Source: Hyphomonas sp. (GTDB taxonomy: Bacteria > Pseudomonadota > Alphaproteobacteria > Caulobacterales > Hyphomonadaceae). Taken from it: 5,249 nucleotides of DNA. Where the stretch lies: NCBI GenBank assembly GCA_029287305.1, contig JARFRJ010000364.1:1-5249 (forward strand), written 5' to 3'. The notes beneath the pieces were generated by a model. It had not been told where the DNA came from, did not search any database, and saw only the letters and a program-made list of their open reading frames with translations. Position 1 is the stretch's first letter; each line of letters opens with the position of its first letter. Below, one piece after another: positions 1 to 5,249 of this stretch. Both the position numbers and the translations under genes were made by a program.

Positions 1-681
1 GGTGGGGCACGTTACAATGCAGCTGTAGAGGCTCTGGGAACGAATGATGGGACGGCTATTCGTCAATGGATATTTGAGAATGCTAATCCTTCCACATTTG
101 AAATTACAGGAACGGATGCTTCTGGTAATTTTACAGGTAATATTTTCGGGGTCGCTGGTGAAGATCCAATAATTCCCTTTAGGTTAACTTTCCCTATTAA
201 TGAAGAGAAAGCAAACATTAATGGTTGGGAGTTTGCGATTCAACACTTCTTTGGTGATACAGGTTTTGGGGTTATAGCCAATTATACTATCGTTAACGGA
301 GATATTAAATTTGAAAACCAGCAAGTGCCTTCAAGCGGCGAAGCTCAGTTTTCTTTAACAGGCTTAAGTGATAGCTATAATATTGTAGGCATCTACGATA
401 AGGATGGCATTCAGGCTCGGATCGCCTATAATTGGCGTGATAAATTCCTGACATCTACAACGGGCGTAAGCGGCACGCCTAATAACCCGCTTTATGTCGA
501 AGCCTTTGGTCAATTGGATTTCATGGCGAGCTATGATGTGACCGAAAAGCTGACCCTGTTCGTTGAAGGCATTAATGTCCTCGATGAAACGACCCGCACT
601 GTCGGACGCAGTGAGGCTTATGTGAACTTTGCTGTACAAACTGGCTCGCGCTATAATTTCGGTGCGCGTTACACATTCTAA
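1..681 (+). CDS. TonB-dependent receptor, C-terminal end of the beta-barrel (5' truncated by window)
   Basis: This is an outer-membrane active transporter driven by TonB-ExbBD; only the last 226 residues are present. The frame is open from base 1 to TAA at 679-681. The fragment shows alternating aromatic/hydrophobic barrel strands, the segment NINGWE (fragment residues 72-77) followed by a Gly/Phe-rich strand, the late-barrel motif GINVLDE (190-196), and a C-terminal Phe after GARYT, the usual outer-membrane insertion signal. The segment around residues 59-100 resembles the large Xanthomonas/Caulobacter receptor subfamily (TIGR01782-like), members of which often lie beside halogenase/SapC/cupin genes. 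Plug domain, TonB box and signal peptide lie outside the window; such receptors are usually 800-1000 residues, so about a quarter is seen. Bases 61-360 are distinctly AT-richer than the rest. The ligand cannot be read from this part. A strong terminator follows the stop, so this gene probably ends its own transcript. Confidence 0.92.
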   Translation, partial: GGARYNAAVEALGTNDGTAIRQWIFENANPSTFEITGTDASGNFTGNIFGVAGEDPIIPFRLTFPINEEKANINGWEFAIQHFFGDTGFGVIANYTIVNGDIKFENQQVPSSGEAQFSLTGLSDSYNIVGIYDKDGIQARIAYNWRDKFLTSTTGVSGTPNNPLYVEAFGQLDFMASYDVTEKLTLFVEGINVLDETTRTVGRSEAYVNFAVQTGSRYNFGARYTF

Positions 682-688
682 ACTATTG

Positions 689-720
689 AAAAGGCCGGAG
701 GGAGTTCCTTCGGCCTTTTT
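689..720 (+). terminator. Rho-independent terminator of the TonB receptor gene
   Basis: An inverted repeat starts 7 bases after the receptor stop. Bases 689-701 pair with 707-719 (13 pairs, one G-U) around a 5-base loop at 702-706, and the 3' arm runs into a T tract (716-720) followed by more T-rich sequence to 736. The core AAGGCCG/CGGCCTT is perfect. Position, stem strength and T tract are all typical of an intrinsic terminator reading on the + strand. Confidence 0.92.
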
Positions 721-727
721 CTCTTTC

Positions 728-755
728 TTGTTTTTTGAGCCCGGAATAGTATTTT
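728..755 (+). promoter_or_regulatory. Possible weak promoter for the halogenase operon
   Basis: TTGTTT (728-733) and TATTTT (750-755) are separated by 16 bases and loosely resemble -35 and -10 boxes. The -10 candidate lies inside the inverted repeat at 734-764, which would suit operator control. A promoter is expected somewhere between the receptor terminator and 814, but neither box is close to consensus and alphaproteobacterial promoters are poorly predicted by eye. This is only the best candidate seen. Confidence 0.2.
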
Positions 756-772
756 GGGCTCAAATGCTTTTT
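734..772 (+). terminator. Second long hairpin in the receptor-halogenase gap: tandem terminator or operator
   Basis: TTTGAGCCC (734-742) and GGGCTCAAA (756-764) form a perfect 9-base inverted repeat. As RNA the stem can be extended inward by five more pairs (743-747 with 751-755, two of them G-U), leaving a 3-base loop at 748-750. A short T run (768-772) follows after three bases, so it could be a backup terminator for the receptor transcript. The same symmetry could instead be a binding site for a dimeric regulator controlling the halogenase operon, because it lies 50-80 bases before its start codon. The hairpin is directly visible; its role is inferred. Confidence 0.55.
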
Positions 773-796
773 AATGTTGCATGTCATTTCACAGAT

Positions 797-802
797 GAGG
801 AG
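797..802 (+). promoter_or_regulatory. Ribosome binding site of halogenase A
   Basis: GAGGAG lies 11 bases before ATG 814-816. The spacing is slightly long but usable, and no other good Shine-Dalgarno sits near an in-frame start. It supports translation from 814, placing the Gly-rich FAD motif at residues 11-16, the normal N-terminal position for the family. Confidence 0.7.
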
Positions 803-813
803 ATGCCCTAAAA

Positions 814-2394
814 ATGTCGGCGCTCAAACAGCTTGTCATTGTCGGCGGCGGTACAGCCGGTTGGCTGACCGCTTGTCTCCTTGCAGCCGATCATCGTGCG
901 GCTCATTCTGACGGGTTGAAGGTTACCCTGATTGAATCGCCGAATATCCCGACCATAGGCGTTGGGGAAGGCACATGGCCGAACATGCGCGATACGTTGC
1001 AGCGTATCGGCTTGTCTGAAACGGCGTTCCTGCGTCAATGCCAGGCTAGTTTTAAACAAGGCTCACGCTTTAAATCCTGGGTTCATGATAGCCCGGACGA
1101 TATTTATTATCATCCCTTTGATGCGCCGCCAGATGAAGATGAGGCGGATGCTTTTCACCTATGGCAGTCTCTGGTGAACACGCCGGGATATGAGGGGGCT
1201 GACGTAGCCAGCTTTGCAGGTAGTGTCGGCGTTCAGGCCGCGCTGTGCGCGCACAATCGTGCTCCGAAACAGGTCCAGACCCCGGAATATGCCGCTGTTG
1301 CAAATTACGCCTATCATCTGGACGCCCCAGCCTTTGCCCGGCTTTTGGCTGAGCATGGGGTTCGCAAATTAGGTATTCAGCATATCCACGATGATGTGGT
1401 GGGTGCAGAGCCTGCCGAAAACGGCCATTTGGTCAGCGTTCAGACAAAGCAAAATGGCTCCGTTAAGGGGGATATTTTTATTGATTGCACCGGCCATAGG
1501 GCAGCTTTAATTGGCGATCATATGCGTGCTGAGTTTACCGACGTCTCGCATATTCTGTTTAATGATCGCGCCTTGGCCTTGCCTGTGCCTTATTTGAATT
1601 CTCACGCAGCGATCGCCTCGCAAACAGATGCGACCGCTATGGCGACGGGTTGGGTCTGGGATATTGGACTGCAGACCCGGCGCGGCGTAGGGCATGTCTT
1701 TTCTTCGCGTCATTCAGGCGAAGAGGCGGCACGTGCCTCACTCTCGGCCTATCTTTCAGGCAGCCCCGAAGGGCAGGCTGTTGATGTCAATACAGCCCGT
1801 CTTTTACGCTTCCAGCCTGGCTACCGTAAAACGCCCTGGGTCGGCAATGTTGTCGCTATTGGTATGTCACAAGGTTTTGTCGAGCCCTTGGAGGCGACCG
1901 CGATCGTGCTGATTGACCTAGCGGCGACCATGTTGAGCGATATATTGCCGACAAGTGAGCGACAAATACCTTATAGAGCGCGTCAGTTTAACGAACGTTT
2001 TGCCCATCGCTGGACACGGATTATTGAGTTTTTGAAATTACACTATGTACTCTCGCAGCGAGATGAACCTTATTGGCAGGCCCACAGGGACCCGGCAAGT
2101 TGGCCAAAGGGTCTGTCTGAAAGGCTGGAGCAATGGGCAGATATGCCGCCCATGCGTGAAGATTTTACGCACACACAGGAAATGTTTCCGCCAGCCAGCT
2201 ATGCCTATATTCTTTATGGTATGGGTTTTCAGACCCAATCTCGGGAGTATAAAAGACGTAAGGATGAAGCGACAAGAGTGCGTCGTTTGCGCGATGAGAT
2301 TTCAGCGCGGCGCCGCCTTATGCTAGAGCGCCTTCCCTCACATCGGGACTATCTGGAGCATGTCTCTGGACAAGTTCTCATCAAAGCCAGTTAG
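814..2394 (+). CDS. Flavin-dependent halogenase, 'tryptophan halogenase' family, variant WxWxIG type (halogenase A)
   Basis: At 526 residues it matches the length of known FADH2-dependent halogenases (PrnA, RebH about 530-540). The N-terminal FAD dinucleotide motif is GGGTAGW (11-17). VGEGTWP (50-56) stands where classic enzymes have VGEAT-P. The catalytic lysine that carries activated halogen (K79 in PrnA) corresponds to K81 in SFKQG. A second flavin-contact segment is DCTGHR (224-229). The substrate-side motif, normally WxWxIP, reads WVWDIG (280-285), with Gly for Pro. FVEPLEAT (355-362) holds the catalytic Glu equivalent (E360) but has Ala where PrnA has Ser. The C-terminal region LHYVLSQRDEPYW and the basic tail are family-like. 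No signal peptide, so cytoplasmic. Chemistry expected from the family: FADH2, O2 and halide give hypohalous acid, which halogenates an electron-rich arene, probably indole-like; a separate flavin reductase is needed. The true substrate is unknown, and free tryptophan is doubtful. First gene of the operon; its stop overlaps the next gene's Shine-Dalgarno. Confidence 0.93.
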   Translation: MSALKQLVIVGGGTAGWLTACLLAADHRAAHSDGLKVTLIESPNIPTIGVGEGTWPNMRDTLQRIGLSETAFLRQCQASFKQGSRFKSWVHDSPDDIYYHPFDAPPDEDEADAFHLWQSLVNTPGYEGADVASFAGSVGVQAALCAHNRAPKQVQTPEYAAVANYAYHLDAPAFARLLAEHGVRKLGIQHIHDDVVGAEPAENGHLVSVQTKQNGSVKGDIFIDCTGHRAALIGDHMRAEFTDVSHILFNDRALALPVPYLNSHAAIASQTDATAMATGWVWDIGLQTRRGVGHVFSSRHSGEEAARASLSAYLSGSPEGQAVDVNTARLLRFQPGYRKTPWVGNVVAIGMSQGFVEPLEATAIVLIDLAATMLSDILPTSERQIPYRARQFNERFAHRWTRIIEFLKLHYVLSQRDEPYWQAHRDPASWPKGLSERLEQWADMPPMREDFTHTQEMFPPASYAYILYGMGFQTQSREYKRRKDEATRVRRLRDEISARRRLMLERLPSHRDYLEHVSGQVLIKAS

Positions 2395-2396
2395 GA
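2393..2396 (+). promoter_or_regulatory. Ribosome binding site of the SapC-family gene, overlapping the halogenase A stop
   Basis: AGGA begins inside the TAG stop (2392-2394) of halogenase A and ends 7 bases before ATG 2404-2406. Ribosomes finishing halogenase A would sit directly on the next start, so translational coupling is likely. It supports ATG 2404 over the internal ATG at 2491. Confidence 0.7.
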
Positions 2397-2403
2397 CTTA
2401 AGT

Positions 2404-3120
2404 ATGGCACGCCACGCTCTTCTTGAATTTAGCCAGCATGCGCATCTGAAAGTGCGCTCAGAACGTTCAGCAGCCTTTGGTGATAATATCATGTCTGCGC
2501 CTGTTTTTCCGCACGAAATGCGGTCTCTGCAGCCGCATTATCCCTTGGTTTTTATGCGCGAGAAAAATAGCGAGGCCTATCGACCTATTGCCCTGTTGGG
2601 GCTGGAGCGTGAGGAGAATCTTTTTCTCACTGAGGCAGGCTGGGGCGCTTTATACGTACCGTTGGCGATCCGCATGCGGCCTTTCCTGATCGGGCGCGGC
2701 AAGGATGTAAATACGCTGCAAATACATATTGATCTTGATCATCCACGGGTGAGTGAGATTGACGGCGAGGCCTTATTCACATCTGAGGGTGAAGAGACAG
2801 AGATCGTAAAGTCTGCTCTGGACGTGTTAAAAGAGGTTCATATGGGTGAACAAAGCGTCGCGCCTTTCTGTGCCTTGCTTGATGAATTGGAATTGATTGA
2901 GCCTTTCACCCTGGATGTTACTTTAAAGAATGGGAAAACAGGCCAATTGGCCGGTCTCTTTACGGTTGCCGAGGAAAAGCTATATGCTTTGGAAGGGGCG
3001 GCCTTAAGTCGGTTGCAGAATGCGGGCTATCTACAATCTGTCTTTATGATGGTGGCATCCCTATCGCAATTTGCAGCGCTTATTGAGCGCAAGAATAATC
3101 TGGTAGAGGATTTGATTTGA
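2404..3120 (+). CDS. SapC-family protein
   Basis: A 238-residue soluble protein recognised as SapC family (Pfam SapC type) by its overall pattern: an N-terminal HAHLKV (12-17), HYPLVF (45-50), the block ALLGLEREENLFL (63-75), then W80, YVP (84-86) and RPFLI (92-96). The C-terminal half is a helical, acidic region containing a Leu/Glu-rich stretch near 155-165. There is no signal peptide or membrane segment, so it should be cytoplasmic. The name comes from a gene in the Campylobacter fetus S-layer locus, but the biochemical role is not established and no catalytic motif is visible. The full-length match and the conserved N-terminal block support the start at 2404. It sits 9 bases after halogenase A and overlaps the cupin-like gene by 4 bases, a genetic linkage seen repeatedly for this family in TonB-receptor-rich proteobacteria. 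An accessory, scaffolding or substrate-presenting role for the oxygenase or halogenases is inference only. Confidence 0.87.
   Translation: MARHALLEFSQHAHLKVRSERSAAFGDNIMSAPVFPHEMRSLQPHYPLVFMREKNSEAYRPIALLGLEREENLFLTEAGWGALYVPLAIRMRPFLIGRGKDVNTLQIHIDLDHPRVSEIDGEALFTSEGEETEIVKSALDVLKEVHMGEQSVAPFCALLDELELIEPFTLDVTLKNGKTGQLAGLFTVAEEKLYALEGAALSRLQNAGYLQSVFMMVASLSQFAALIERKNNLVEDLI
3105..3110 (+). promoter_or_regulatory. Ribosome binding site that fixes the TTG start of the cupin-like gene
   Basis: AGAGGA inside the end of the SapC-family gene lies 6 bases before TTG 3117-3119. In the cupin frame there are stops at 3084-3086 and 3096-3098, and the codons from there to 3117 include no ATG or GTG. 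TTG is therefore the first possible start, and the next candidate, GTG at 3129, is too far from this site. Confidence 0.75.
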
Positions 3121-4160
3121 TCCACGCGGTGCCTTTTACTGCTCAGGCTTTGCCAAGTCCGAAGTCGGTTGAGGCGCGTGAATGTGCACGAAATTTTGAG
3201 ACTATTCAGGATATAAGCCGGTCCCAAACCCCGATTATCTTGCGCGGGTTTGTCTCTGATTGGCCGATCGTAGAAGCGGCAGGCCAATCGGATCGAGCCG
3301 CAATCGATTATCTCTTACGTTTTGATAAGGGGCTGAAAGTGCCTATTGCAGCGGGGCCGTCCAGCCTGAAAGGGCGCTTGTTTTATAATCAGGATTTTAC
3401 AGGGCTTAATTCTGATCGGGGTGTAGCCTATTTTTCGACGCTTTTGGAACAGGTCTACACGCGCGGGCAAACAGAAGAGCCTCCCGTTATCTATATGGCG
3501 TCTATGGATTTTTCAGATTGTGTTCCGGGCTTTGGCGACGAAAATGAGATCGATTTTGGCGATTTCAATCCTTTGGCCAGTATCTGGATCGGAACGCCTA
3601 CACGCATCGCCGCGCATAATGATCTGCCGATGAATATTGCCTGTGTTGCTGTCGGAAAGCGGCGATTTACACTATTTTCACCCGACCAGACTGAAAACCT
3701 CTATCCTGGGCCTTTTGAGCTTACGCCAGCTGGCCGCCCGATCAGCCTGGTAGATTTTCATGCGCCGGATCTGGACCGGTTCCCGCGGTTCGCAAAGGCT
3801 CTGAAATCGGCATACTATGCAGACCTAGAGGCAGGCGATGCGCTCTTTATCCCCTCCATGTGGTGGCATCATGTCGAAGCCTTTGGCGCCGTGAATGTTC
3901 TTGTCAATTATTGGTGGCGGAGTGTGCCGGACTATCTTGGTACGCCACAGGATGCGCTTAATCACGCGATGTTGACTTTGCGTGATTTGCCTGCCGGGGA
4001 ACGCAAAATATGGCGCGACCTCTTCGACTATTACGTATTTGACGCAGATGAGGGTTGCCGCGATCATATTCCGCCACATGTGCGAGGAATGCTCAACCCG
4101 ATAGATGAAGCAATGGCCAAACGGATGCGTGACTTCTTGCGCCAACGCCTTGACCGATGA
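3117..4160 (+). CDS. Cupin-like (Cupin_8/JmjC-type, FIH-like) Fe(II)-dependent oxygenase
   Basis: A 347-residue protein of the cupin-like/JmjC-related group, whose best-known members are Fe(II)/2-oxoglutarate hydroxylases such as FIH. The N-terminal part has the family entry motif PIILRGFVSDWP (39-50). A metal-binding HxD is present as H167-N-D169 in a strand after IWIGTPTR, and the distal histidine lies in FIPSMWWHHV (244-253; H251 by comparison with the WWHH of FIH). Together these give a complete 2-His-1-Asp facial triad. NVLVNYWW (260-267) closes the core, and the last 80 residues form a helical C-terminal region. The HxD partner sequence NIACVAVGKRRFTLFSP is typical. No signal peptide, so cytoplasmic. 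By family it could hydroxylate a peptide, protein side chain or small molecule; 2-oxoglutarate use is inferred, not seen. The TTG start shares TTGA with the stop of the SapC-family gene (4-base overlap), implying translational coupling. Halogenase B follows after 27 bases without a terminator. Confidence 0.9.
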   Translation: MIHAVPFTAQALPSPKSVEARECARNFETIQDISRSQTPIILRGFVSDWPIVEAAGQSDRAAIDYLLRFDKGLKVPIAAGPSSLKGRLFYNQDFTGLNSDRGVAYFSTLLEQVYTRGQTEEPPVIYMASMDFSDCVPGFGDENEIDFGDFNPLASIWIGTPTRIAAHNDLPMNIACVAVGKRRFTLFSPDQTENLYPGPFELTPAGRPISLVDFHAPDLDRFPRFAKALKSAYYADLEAGDALFIPSMWWHHVEAFGAVNVLVNYWWRSVPDYLGTPQDALNHAMLTLRDLPAGERKIWRDLFDYYVFDADEGCRDHIPPHVRGMLNPIDEAMAKRMRDFLRQRLDR

Positions 4161-4175
4161 AGACACAGTTTGAAT

Positions 4176-4180
4176 GAGGA
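4176..4180 (+). promoter_or_regulatory. Ribosome binding site of halogenase B
   Basis: GAGGA followed by AAG lies 7 bases before ATG 4188-4190, the best-spaced Shine-Dalgarno in the window. It fixes the start so that the FAD Gly motif falls at residues 14-19. Confidence 0.8.
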
Positions 4181-4187
4181 AAGTATA

Positions 4188-5249
4188 ATGGAAAAATTTG
4201 GACCTCGAAAGAAAGTCATCATTGCCGGTGGTGGGACAGCCGGTTGGATGACAGCTGCGGCTATGGGCAAAGTGTTGTCAAAGGTGGCAGACATTACGCT
4301 GGTCGAATCTGATGCGATAGGTACTGTCGGGGTTGGCGAAGCAACCATTCCAACTTTGGTGACCTATAATCGCTTGCTCGGCATTGATGAAGCTGAACTC
4401 ATGCGCGCTGTGCGGGGGACATTCAAGCTTGGCATCGCTTTTGAGAATTGGAAGCTGGATGGGCACCGCTATATCCACTCTTTTGGGATTACTGGTAAAG
4501 ATCATTGGACCGCAGGCTTCCAGCATTTCTGGCGTCGCGGGCTTGATATGGGCATAGCCAAGGACTTTGGCGATTATTGCCTAGAACTTGTCGCGGCAGA
4601 GGAAGAACGTTTTGCACATCTGCCAAAGCAAGGCCTTAATTATGCCTATCATATGGATTCATCTGCCTATGCCCGGTTTTTACGCCAGATTGCCGAAGCG
4701 CATAACGTTAAGCGTAAGGAGGGCCGTATTGCCCAGGTTGAACGCCATCCAAATGGTGATTTGAAGAGCTTGCATTTGACTGATGGGACATCTTTGGAAG
4801 GGGAGTTATTTATCGATTGTACCGGTTTTCGGGCGCTCCTCATTGGGGATGCGCTGGGGGTCGGTTATGAAGATTGGAGCCATTGGTTGCCGTGTGATCG
4901 GGCGATTGCTGTGCAAACAGAATCCGTATCCTCACCGCGGCCCTATACGCGTGCCATTGGGCATGAGGCGGGTTGGCGATGGCAAATTCCGCTTCAGCAT
5001 CGCACCGGAAACGGTACAGTTTTCAGTAGTCGTTATATGAGCGAAGATCAGGCGCGTGCCCATCTTCTGGCCTCTGTAGATGGTAAGCCTTTGACAGATC
5101 CCCGCCTGATCCGCTTTCAGACAGGCACGCGGCGTACACATTGGCATCGCAATTGCGTCGCTATTGGGCTTTCAAGCGGTTTTATTGAGCCTTTGGAGTC
5201 GACCAGTATTCACCTTATCCAGCGCTCCATTATTCGGCTTATGCAAATG
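4188..5249 (+). CDS. Flavin-dependent halogenase, canonical WxWxIP type (halogenase B), 3' end beyond window
   Basis: The frame runs 354 codons without a stop to the window edge; about 150 C-terminal residues are missing if it has the usual family length. It carries all motifs of FADH2-dependent 'tryptophan' halogenases in canonical form: GGGTAGW (14-20) for FAD, VGVGEATIP (47-55), the catalytic Lys as K80 in TFKLG, the flavin-contact segment DCTGF, WRWQIP (263-268) guarding the halogenation tunnel, and FIEPLEST (332-339) with the catalytic Glu equivalent E337 and the following Ser. It should make hypohalous acid at FAD and pass it to K80 to halogenate an aromatic, probably indole-type, substrate. 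It is only distantly similar to halogenase A outside the motifs, so the two are ancient paralogues rather than a recent duplication. Last visible gene of the operon, 27 bases after the cupin-like gene. The substrate-contact region near the C-terminus is not in the window, so regioselectivity and free-tryptophan use cannot be judged. Confidence 0.92.
   Translation, partial: MEKFGPRKKVIIAGGGTAGWMTAAAMGKVLSKVADITLVESDAIGTVGVGEATIPTLVTYNRLLGIDEAELMRAVRGTFKLGIAFENWKLDGHRYIHSFGITGKDHWTAGFQHFWRRGLDMGIAKDFGDYCLELVAAEEERFAHLPKQGLNYAYHMDSSAYARFLRQIAEAHNVKRKEGRIAQVERHPNGDLKSLHLTDGTSLEGELFIDCTGFRALLIGDALGVGYEDWSHWLPCDRAIAVQTESVSSPRPYTRAIGHEAGWRWQIPLQHRTGNGTVFSSRYMSEDQARAHLLASVDGKPLTDPRLIRFQTGTRRTHWHRNCVAIGLSSGFIEPLESTSIHLIQRSIIRLMQM

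Larger units (their letters stand above)
814..5249 (+). other. Operon: halogenase A - SapC family - cupin-like oxygenase - halogenase B
   Basis: Four co-directional genes are separated by +9, -4 and +27 bases, with a Shine-Dalgarno at each junction and no terminator-like hairpin between them. The upstream receptor is cut off by a strong terminator. This supports a single polycistronic mRNA starting in 721-813. It continues at least through halogenase B and possibly further to the right. Confidence 0.85.

Noticed and set aside
629..811. A 60-codon + strand open frame spanning the end of the receptor gene and the gap
   Set aside because: It overlaps the receptor in another frame and runs through both hairpins. 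It has no clear ribosome binding site and a low-complexity Phe-rich product with no recognisable family.
808..1713. Several minus-strand open frames opposite halogenase A
   Set aside because: They are antisense to a full-length, motif-complete halogenase, have Arg/Pro/His-rich compositions typical of shadow frames, and show no Shine-Dalgarno or known motifs.
2491..2493. ATG 2491 as an alternative start of the SapC-family gene
   Set aside because: It would remove the N-terminal HAHLKV region that fits the family, and it lacks a ribosome site as good as AGGA before 2404.
4184..4189. Perfect TATAAT before and overlapping the halogenase B ATG, as a possible internal promoter
   Set aside because: There is no -35 box at 16-18 bases upstream (TTGACC at 4150 is 28 bases away), and transcription would start after the start codon. 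It is better explained as chance sequence between the ribosome site and the ATG.
853..4247. A 12-base identity (853-864 and 4236-4247) between the two halogenase genes as a direct repeat or recombination site
   Set aside because: It encodes the conserved TAGW of the FAD motif in both proteins. The identity is explained by shared protein ancestry and does not extend beyond the motif.
3825..4526. Overlapping minus-strand open frames across the cupin-like/halogenase B junction
   Set aside because: They lie opposite the conserved WWHH region of the cupin-like protein and the FAD motif of halogenase B. They overlap each other and resemble no known protein.
4783..5040. An 85-codon + strand open frame
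   Set aside because: It is an out-of-frame shadow inside halogenase B, whose own frame is continuous and carries WRWQIP in this region.

Overview
The window is the end of one outer-membrane receptor gene followed by the first four genes of a tight, same-strand operon. Everything recognisable is on the + strand. Medium GC (near 40% in the first 360 bases, about 50-53% in sampled stretches of the operon), a TonB-dependent receptor of the Xanthomonas/Caulobacter type, and the halogenase/SapC/cupin-like gene set together suggest a free-living, probably aquatic alphaproteobacterium (Caulobacterales/Hyphomonadaceae/Sphingomonadales-like). A gammaproteobacterium such as a xanthomonad or alteromonad cannot be excluded.

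Layout. Bases 1-681 encode the last 226 residues of a TonB-dependent receptor. It ends in a strong intrinsic terminator (689-720), followed closely by a second long inverted repeat (734-764). The rest of the 132-base gap carries only the leader and ribosome binding site of the next gene. Bases 814-2394 encode a complete flavin-dependent 'tryptophan halogenase' family protein with a variant substrate-side motif. Nine bases later comes a SapC-family protein (2404-3120). Its stop codon overlaps by 4 bases the TTG start of a cupin-like, JmjC/FIH-type protein (3117-4160). After 27 bases a second, clearly different halogenase with canonical motifs starts at 4188 and runs in frame off the right edge; about 350 residues are visible and roughly 150 are missing.

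How they may work together. Very short gaps, one stop-start overlap and a Shine-Dalgarno at each junction point to one polycistronic, translationally coupled unit: halogenase A - SapC - cupin-like oxygenase - halogenase B. The receptor lies just upstream but behind terminators, so it is probably a separate transcript. This gene company is known from TonB-receptor-rich proteobacteria, but its natural substrate is, as far as I know, not established. The reasonable inference is that the receptor imports an indole-, tryptophan- or peptide-like compound which the two halogenases and the Fe(II)-type oxygenase modify, or that the operon modifies a peptide or protein. The sequence alone cannot decide between these. 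No RNA genes, mobile elements, CRISPR arrays or origins were seen.
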